10,371 nucleotides of DNA, from NCBI GenBank assembly GCA_020343715.1, contig CP070808.1, positions 45,871 to 56,241 of the forward strand, written 5' to 3'. Below are positions 5,989 through 10,371 of the stretch, one piece after another. Made by a program: the position numbers and the translations under genes. How positions within the stretch are numbered: position 1 is the stretch's first letter; every line of letters starts with the position of its first letter. The stretch comes from Thermoplasmata archaeon. Lineage in GTDB: Archaea > Thermoplasmatota > DTKX01 > GCA-020343715. Under the pieces are notes generated by a model. That model saw only the letters and a program-made list of their open reading frames with translations, did not search any database and was not told the DNA's origin.

Positions 5989-6429
5989 CAGCAGCTCGCC
6001 CCTAGCCCGGAGCTCCTTCTCCTTCGCCTTGTCCCGGTCCTCCAGGGTGTCCGCCAGGGGGGTCCTGGCAACCTGGTCCCGGGTCTCGGGCATAGGCTCC
6101 CGTGGGTCCGCCAGGGGCGGTGGGGCGCCCGCCACCAGCTCCGGGGGTGGTGCCGGGGGGGCCAGCTGGGGCAGCTCAGGGGCCTTGGGCCCGTCCAGCA
6201 TAGAGGGGGTGGCCCTCCCCTCCAGCCTTGGCTCGGGAGCCTCTGACGAGGCGGCCAGCATCGTACGGGGTCCCAGCCCTCGCTGGGAGGCGTCGTCGAG
6301 GAGGTTGCCCAGGGCCTCCCTGTCAACCTCCGCGGGGCCGGTGTAGCCGCACTCGGCGCACTTGGCCGTTCCGCGGGGGGACTCGAGGTCGAGGGACCCC
6401 CCGCACACGGGGCACGGCGGTAGGTCCAT
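5983..6429 (-). CDS. Zinc-ribbon protein with proline-rich region, unknown function
   Basis: 148 residues. The N-terminus MDLPPCPVCGG has Cys6 and Cys9, and a second CAECG pair has Cys24 and Cys27; the CPxCG-x14-CxxCG spacing is a classic zinc ribbon. A short helical part (VDREALGNLLDDASQRG, about 34-50) follows, then a long low-complexity stretch rich in Pro, Ala and Glu (about 58-115, including PQLAPPAPPPELV), and a charged helical end (DRDKAKEKELRARGELLR). The ribbon could bind nucleic acid or protein; the rest looks disordered. The Auto_anti-p27 / SSSCA1 type of archaeal zinc ribbon is one possible relative, not established. It is first in a unit with rpe. The ATG at 6429 is chosen because the zinc ribbon begins directly after it; no good ribosome site is seen. 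Confidence 0.8.
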   Translation of the reverse strand: MDLPPCPVCGGSLDLESPRGTAKCAECGYTGPAEVDREALGNLLDDASQRGLGPRTMLAASSEAPEPRLEGRATPSMLDGPKAPELPQLAPPAPPPELVAGAPPPLADPREPMPETRDQVARTPLADTLEDRDKAKEKELRARGELLR

Positions 6430-6512
6430 GGTTCCCGATAATCCCCTTGCTAGATGAAGCTATCGCCGCGCCCTTCAGTGGGGGGCCAGCTCCCGGTCCG
6501 AGAGCCATGCGC

Positions 6513-6526
6513 AAAGGCATATATAG
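6513..6526 (+). promoter_or_regulatory. Strong BRE/TATA box of the 6583-9101 operon
   Basis: AAAGGC directly followed by ATATATAG is the best archaeal promoter in the window. It predicts a transcript start near 6548-6550 and a leader of about 35-45 nt. The ATATAT core is self-complementary, so it could also drive the divergent zinc-ribbon/rpe unit (leader about 65 nt), for which no better TATA box is seen at a suitable distance; the BRE side favours the plus direction. Confidence 0.65.
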
Positions 6527-6556
6527 CGAACCGCGCCATCCATCCCCCTGCAGAGT

Positions 6557-6574
6557 GGATACTGGGGATACTGG
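6557..6574 (+). repeat. Perfect 9-nt tandem repeat in the 5' leader
   Basis: GGATACTGG occurs twice with no spacer, inside the predicted leader of the GH51-like gene. The end of the second copy forms part of GGTGG (6573-6577), the ribosome site for the TTG start at 6583. It may be chance, a slippage product or a regulatory repeat. Confidence 0.5.
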
Positions 6575-6582
6575 TGGTTAAT

Positions 6583-8268
6583 TTGAGGCTTTCCATGGTG
6601 ATGGGGATCATCGTCGCGGCGCTGCTAGTCGTCCCCATCGCGTACTCCAGCTACATCGTGCCCATCACGGGCGAGGAGCCCACGGTGAAGCTGGTGGTCA
6701 TCGAGCCCCTGGCGGCACCCAACGTCACGGTGCCGGACATCCTGGGGGCCTCGGTTGACTGGACGGACAACGCCAACGGCCTCTACGACGACCTCTCGGG
6801 GCTGTTGAACCCCGCGGCGGTATCCCAGCTCATCAACCTGGACCCTGGTCACCTGCGCTTCCCGGCAACGAGGCTCAGCCAGGTGTACGACTGGAGCGCT
6901 GGCGTGGGGAACCGCAACGAGAGGGGTTACAACCCCTCCCACGGGGATAAGCCCCAGCTGTCCCTCTTCGGAACCGACGAGTTCTTCAAGCTGGTGGACC
7001 ACGTGGGCTCCGAGGCGACGATGGTGGTCAATGCCAACACCGCTTCGGCCATGGACGCCTCCGACTGGGTATCGTACTGCAACGACGACCAGTACACGAG
7101 GCTCGGTAGGGACCGGGCCGCCAACGGCTACATCACCCCCTACGGCATCAAGGACTGGGAGATCGGTTACGAGCCATATCTCCCCAAGTACTGGGAGGGT
7201 ATCAGTAGCGTCGATAAGCCCGCCGGAACGCTGTACGGGCAGCGGCTGATCAACTTCTCGAAGGCCATGAAGGCCATAGACCCGTCCATCAAGATCGGGG
7301 CCTGGATGATCATGCACCCCGACCGGGAGCTCATGTCCGCCGACAGGTCGTGGAACCTGAACTTCCTCAACGCGGCCTCGGGCCAGTTTGAGCTGGCGGG
7401 GGATCTCTACTACCACTTCGACTACGTGGTGGTGAAGGTCCATCTGCCGGACATCGAGGTCCTGGTGAACTTCCCCGAGCTGTTCTCCTACTCGTACGCC
7501 CAGACCATGCGGGGGATGCGCGACGACCTGTCCCAGCTGCGGGGGCTGCTGGCCATCCACACTCGCGAGGAGGGTGACATCCCCCTGGCCGTGGCCGGTT
7601 TCAAGCCCGACTTCGGGAGCAGCGGGTGGAACACCCAGGTGCCCGCCTACGCTGCCTCGGCCCTCATCACGGCGGACATGGCCATGCAACTGCTCTCCGT
7701 CACTCTGGAGGACGGAAGGCAGACCGTCAGGTACGCCTGCTACGGTGAGCTCAACACGCCCACGTACTCGGCCCTCATGATAAACCCACGCTTCGAGGCG
7801 GCGCACATCGAAACATGGGGGCAGTCGCCCAACTACCTGGCCTTCGAGCTGGCCACTGCACTTCAGGGGGGCAAGCCCCTGATAGTGACGGAGCTGGCCG
7901 GGCCCTCGTACGACGTCGCCGAGGAGATGGGACTGCCTCCCCTGAACAACGTTCCCGTGGTGAGCGCCTTCGCCACGGGGGACATCGAGAAGGGCACGGT
8001 CCACATACTGCTCATCAACAGGGACCTGGAAGGGTCCGTCAAGGTCCGCATCAACGTGGACATGACAGGTCTCTCGCCAGCCCCCCAGCTGGGGGTGAGG
8101 CACCTGGAGTTCGAGAGCATCCTGAACACCAACCTGATAGACGAGGACGTGACGGCCCCGCTGCCCACGCCCAGGTCCAAGCGCAACGTGGACCCCCATG
8201 ACTTCACGGTTACCCTCGATAGGGCGAGCGTGGTGTTGGTCACGCTGGAGTCCCAGGGGGTGACCTGA
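6583..8268 (+). CDS. Exported GH51-like (alpha-L-arabinofuranosidase fold) protein, probably catalytically dead
   Basis: 561 residues from the TTG at 6583. A signal or anchor segment (6-25, VMGIIVAALLVVPIA) leads to a GH51/clan-A-like domain: LRFPATRLSQVYDWSAGVG (91-109), FGTDEFFKLVDHVGSEATMVVNA (129-151), DWVSYCND (161-168), ANGYITPYGIKDWEIGYEPY (180-199), VHLPD (286-290). A beta domain (about 457-556, with HILLINRDLEGSVKVRI) closes it as in arabinofuranosidases. GH51 enzymes normally have GNE at the acid/base and TE at the nucleophile. Here these are GYE (195-197, Glu197 kept, Asn to Tyr) and apparently AG (338-339), so the nucleophile is lost. It may bind a glycan rather than cut it. The TTG start (GGTGG 5 nt upstream) supplies an arginine before the hydrophobic core; the ATG at 6595, with GAGG 6 nt upstream, is nearly as good. 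It shares one base with the next gene. Confidence 0.8.
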   Translation: MRLSMVMGIIVAALLVVPIAYSSYIVPITGEEPTVKLVVIEPLAAPNVTVPDILGASVDWTDNANGLYDDLSGLLNPAAVSQLINLDPGHLRFPATRLSQVYDWSAGVGNRNERGYNPSHGDKPQLSLFGTDEFFKLVDHVGSEATMVVNANTASAMDASDWVSYCNDDQYTRLGRDRAANGYITPYGIKDWEIGYEPYLPKYWEGISSVDKPAGTLYGQRLINFSKAMKAIDPSIKIGAWMIMHPDRELMSADRSWNLNFLNAASGQFELAGDLYYHFDYVVVKVHLPDIEVLVNFPELFSYSYAQTMRGMRDDLSQLRGLLAIHTREEGDIPLAVAGFKPDFGSSGWNTQVPAYAASALITADMAMQLLSVTLEDGRQTVRYACYGELNTPTYSALMINPRFEAAHIETWGQSPNYLAFELATALQGGKPLIVTELAGPSYDVAEEMGLPPLNNVPVVSAFATGDIEKGTVHILLINRDLEGSVKVRINVDMTGLSPAPQLGVRHLEFESILNTNLIDEDVTAPLPTPRSKRNVDPHDFTVTLDRASVVLVTLESQGVT

Positions 8269-9101
8269 TGGCCCTGAGCAGGTCCGAGACGAGGGCCCTT
8301 TCCGTGGCGCGGGTCGGGTTGCTCAGCGGCTTCGGCATCATCCTGGTATTCTGCTTCGTGGTGATTGCGTACACGGTGCTCCTCATCTTCTCGGGGGGCG
8401 ACCCCCAGCCCTACGCCACGGTGTTCATTCCCATCCAGTGGCTGGTCCTCTCCCTGGAGGTGGTGGCAGGTGTATGCCTCACCATCGGGTTCTGGGCCTT
8501 CGCCATCCACCACGACACCATCCGCAACCAGGCCCAGAACATGGCCATCGCCTTCGGCGTTTGGACGGTCGTGACCCTCACCTGGAGGCTACGGCTCGTT
8601 CTCACCCCCATGGAGGAGATCAATCCCATCAGCAAGCGGCTGACCGACGGGGAGTACGACATCTTCATGCCCCACTTCGAGTTCTTCAGGGTCAACTACC
8701 CGGGCTTCCTCATCTCCAGCATCCTGATGTTCGTGCTGATGACGATGATGGTCAGGCTCATCCGGAACTACCGGGTGTACGAGAACTTCCAGGGCGTGAA
8801 CCTGAACCTGTTCCAGATGTACGGGCTGCTCACCATGGTCGGGGCGGTGCTGATGGGCATCGGGTGGCTGGCGTTCAGCCCCGGGACGACCGGGACGGTG
8901 GGGGGCTCCCTGCTCCTGGTCATCTACCTGGTGGCTTGGCTGATCCTGTTCCTGGTGCTACCCATCCTGGGCCTTTGGGTGTTCTTCCCCGCGTTCACCA
9001 TACACCGCTCTGCGGTGGAGACCCTCAAGTTCATACTGCGGCGCAAGTCCGAGAGGGAGAGGGTCGAGACCTCCACCGAGCCCGAGGTCGCCCGTGGTTG
9101 A
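8268..9101 (+). CDS. Polytopic membrane protein, unknown family
   Basis: 277 residues. Hydrophobic segments lie at about 17-41, 53-80, 92-112 (weaker), 145-166, 184-204 and 212-244 (long enough for one or two passes), so six or seven helices. Between the third and fourth is a loop with MEEINPISKRLTDGEYDIFM (115-134). The C-terminus is basic then acidic (LRRKSERERVETSTEPEVA) and probably cytoplasmic. There is no catalytic motif I recognise and no similarity to a named transporter. The ATG shares its A with the TGA of the GH51-like gene (TGATG, 8266-8270), and GGTGA at 8259-8263 sits 4 nt upstream, so the two are co-translated. The likely meaning is that it works with the exported GH51-like protein at the cell surface, as anchor, export partner or signal transmitter; that is inference from gene order. 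Confidence 0.8.
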   Translation: MALSRSETRALSVARVGLLSGFGIILVFCFVVIAYTVLLIFSGGDPQPYATVFIPIQWLVLSLEVVAGVCLTIGFWAFAIHHDTIRNQAQNMAIAFGVWTVVTLTWRLRLVLTPMEEINPISKRLTDGEYDIFMPHFEFFRVNYPGFLISSILMFVLMTMMVRLIRNYRVYENFQGVNLNLFQMYGLLTMVGAVLMGIGWLAFSPGTTGTVGGSLLLVIYLVAWLILFLVLPILGLWVFFPAFTIHRSAVETLKFILRRKSERERVETSTEPEVARG

Positions 9102-9162
9102 CCCAGCCTACGTGCCGTGCAGTGCCGTGGCTCCTTGAAGGTAATGGACACGACTTCTCTGC

Positions 9163-10161
9163 CTAGCCACCGGCCACGAGGCGCAACACGACCCAGGCCG
9201 CCAGCACCATGACGAAGCTGTGCTTGAGGCCGTTGGCGATCTTGCCGTTGGTGATTACGCCCGCCAGGATCCCGTCGCCCACGGCGTGGACGAGGGCCGC
9301 GTAGAAGTACAGCTCGCGGATCTTGGGGATCGACTCGGCGGATATGGACACCGTGGCCGCCGGGCTGTCGGAGATGTCCACGTCGGACAGGCCCGACTCG
9401 GCGGTGACCTCCTCCATGCGGGGCAGGAAGGTGGTGTTGAGGATGAGGACCGTCACCAGGAACACGAAGAACGCGATGTATATCACCATCACGTAGGTCG
9501 ACATGGTGGTCCTCCGCTCCTCGAAGAGGGTCTGGGACTCCTTGGTGTCCACCGAGGACATGGTCAGCACGTCGGCGATGTTGCCGCCCGCGGCGGAGGC
9601 CTTGATGACCAGGCCGGTCACGCGGTGCACCAGGGGGGTGTCCACGCGCTTGGCGAACAGCACCAGCGCCTCGGTGGCGCTGACGCCCCATGAGATCTGG
9701 GACGCCATGCGGCGTATCTCGGGAGTAAGGCGCCCGTACTCGCCCTTGGACGAGGCGACGATGGCGCCCGAGAGCGTCATGCCGAACCTGCCCGCCTCCG
9801 CCACGTCGCGCAGGAAGTCGGGGAGGCGCTTCTCGATGTCGGCGATGCGGCTCTGCTCCATCGTGATCATCATGCCCACGGGGCCGACGGCGATCAGGAC
9901 GGCGAACACCACGAAGTCGATGTAGGTGGCGGGCCCGATGCTGATGACGCCGGCCGCCAGCATGGCCGCGATGGCGGCGCACAGGGCTATGCCGAGGACG
10001 GTGAAGATGTACACCAGGTTCTTGACGTTGACGGTGCCCTCGCGCATCTGGTCCTGGAACTCCTTGACCAGGTCCAGGGTGTCGTCGTCCACCTCGGGCA
10101 GCTTCTTGACGGGGGCGACGGGCTTGCCCATCTCATCAACTGAGGGGGTCTCGGCCGCCAT
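9163..10161 (-). CDS. Type II/IV secretion F-domain membrane protein (TadC/FlaJ-like)
   Basis: 332 residues. It belongs to the T2SSF group, the inner-membrane platform on which the pilus ATPase acts to build type IV filaments (archaella, adhesive pili, Tad pili). Seen: a charged cytoplasmic N-terminus (1-46), two membrane helices (48-74, 80-101), a cytoplasmic helical F domain (about 105-218) with RLPDFLRDVAEAGRFGMTL, SWGVSATEAL and SAAGGNIADVL, a helix (222-243, TYVMVIYIAFFVFLVTVLIL), a Ser/Asp-rich loop (about 249-276), and two C-terminal hydrophobic segments (285-304, 314-330). It follows directly on a second F-domain gene, the layout of TadB-TadC or of a PilC/FlaJ split in two. The ATG at 10161 is chosen because GGAGGTG lies 5 nt upstream; a GTG at 10167 sits inside that ribosome site. 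It is convergent with the membrane-protein gene, 61 nt away. Confidence 0.9.
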   Translation of the reverse strand: MAAETPSVDEMGKPVAPVKKLPEVDDDTLDLVKEFQDQMREGTVNVKNLVYIFTVLGIALCAAIAAMLAAGVISIGPATYIDFVVFAVLIAVGPVGMMITMEQSRIADIEKRLPDFLRDVAEAGRFGMTLSGAIVASSKGEYGRLTPEIRRMASQISWGVSATEALVLFAKRVDTPLVHRVTGLVIKASAAGGNIADVLTMSSVDTKESQTLFEERRTTMSTYVMVIYIAFFVFLVTVLILNTTFLPRMEEVTAESGLSDVDISDSPAATVSISAESIPKIRELYFYAALVHAVGDGILAGVITNGKIANGLKHSFVMVLAAWVVLRLVAGG

Positions 10162-10163
10162 GA

Positions 10164-10371
10164 TCACACCTCCTCCGTCATCGCCTGTATCAGGATGATG
10201 AACGCTATCTGGCTACCGGGGATCATGCCGAACACGATGGCATACAGGAACGTGATATAGTTGGTGCCTCCGCTCCCCACGGTGGCCATGAGGGATATCA
10301 TGACGATGAGGAACAGGGGGGCCGCCACCACGACGGTCACGAAGGACTCTGCCAGCACGCCGAGGGTCTCG
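10164..10371 (-). CDS. C-terminal end of a second T2SSF (TadB/FlaJ-like) protein
   Basis: Only the last 69 residues are in the window; the gene continues past the right edge. It reads ETLGVLAESFVTVVVAAPLF, a membrane helix (LFLIVMISLMATVG), a short GSGG loop, a second helix (YITFLYAIVFGMIPGSQIAF) and the end ILIQAMTEEV. The pattern of AESFVTVVVAAPLFLIVM followed by a closing helix is typical of the C-terminus of archaeal FlaJ/TadC-type platform proteins, and the following gene is another member. Its TGA (10164-10166) lies between the ribosome site and the ATG of the next gene, so the two are coupled. The pilus ATPase would be expected further right on the same strand. Confidence 0.8.
   Translation of the reverse strand, partial: ETLGVLAESFVTVVVAAPLFLIVMISLMATVGSGGTNYITFLYAIVFGMIPGSQIAFIILIQAMTEEV
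10167..10173 (-). promoter_or_regulatory. Strong Shine-Dalgarno GGAGGTG of the TadC-like gene
   Basis: The minus strand carries GGAGGTG 5 nt before the ATG at 10161, near-perfect complement to the archaeal 16S end, lying within the last codons of the preceding gene. It decides the start of the 9163-10161 gene. Confidence 0.75.

Noticed and set aside
6625..8199. A 524-residue open frame on the minus strand opposite the GH51-like gene
   Set aside because: The plus strand gives a recognisable fold with promoter and ribosome site; the antisense product is rich in G, V, H and R with no motif and no start signals.
9112..9129. Short direct repeat GTGCCGTG in the gap between two convergent genes
   Set aside because: Eight bases twice in GC-rich DNA; no associated structure. 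The 61-nt gap shows no clear terminator either.
1..10371. Search for mobile, defence or CRISPR-type systems
   Set aside because: No transposase, integrase, nuclease, toxin pair, repeat array or tRNA attachment site was seen, and no stretch departs clearly from the GC-rich, chromosomal style of its neighbours.

Overview
The window looks like a piece of a GC-rich archaeal chromosome. The clearest sign is a complete archaeal nascent polypeptide-associated complex (NAC) gene. Several starts sit behind TATA-like boxes about 25-30 nt upstream of the expected transcript start, Shine-Dalgarno motifs are of the GGTGA/GGAGGTG type, and there is a TadC/FlaJ-type pilus membrane protein. A Thermoplasmatota-like euryarchaeon would fit the mix (stand-alone nadC, rpe, PKD surface protein, two-gene Tad-like platform), but that placement is inference; no rRNA or single diagnostic marker is present. 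Genes are tightly packed on both strands, no gap exceeds 300 bases, and I see no tRNA, IS element, CRISPR or prophage signal.

Layout. 1-153 (-): N-terminus of a saccharopine-dehydrogenase-like Rossmann protein. 226-2199 (-): a large surface protein with PKD domains, a membrane segment at each end and a very acidic C-terminal tail; its short leader holds a perfect hairpin with a UACG tetraloop. 2336-3157 (+): nadC, NAD biosynthesis. 3218-3625 (+): nac, ribosome-associated chaperone. 3651-3878 (-): a 75-residue coiled-coil protein whose TATA region is a perfect palindrome. 4025-5280 (+): an unknown 148-residue protein translationally coupled to a two-lobed GNAT acetyltransferase. 5304-6429 (-): a two-gene unit of a zinc-ribbon/proline-rich protein followed by ribulose-phosphate 3-epimerase, with the upstream stop codon inside the rpe Shine-Dalgarno. 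6583-9101 (+): a two-gene unit behind the best TATA box in the window, encoding an exported GH51-like protein that seems to have lost its catalytic nucleophile, and a polytopic membrane protein starting on its last base. 9163-10371 (-): two tandem type II/IV secretion F-domain (TadB/TadC or split FlaJ/PilC) proteins, the first one cut by the window end.

The housekeeping genes (nadC, nac, rpe) are ordinary. Least explained are the degenerate glycosidase plus membrane partner, the unknown protein coupled to the GNAT protein, and the hairpin leader of the PKD gene. I do not see a defence system or another complete new multi-gene system; the 6583-9101 pair is the best candidate for something undescribed.
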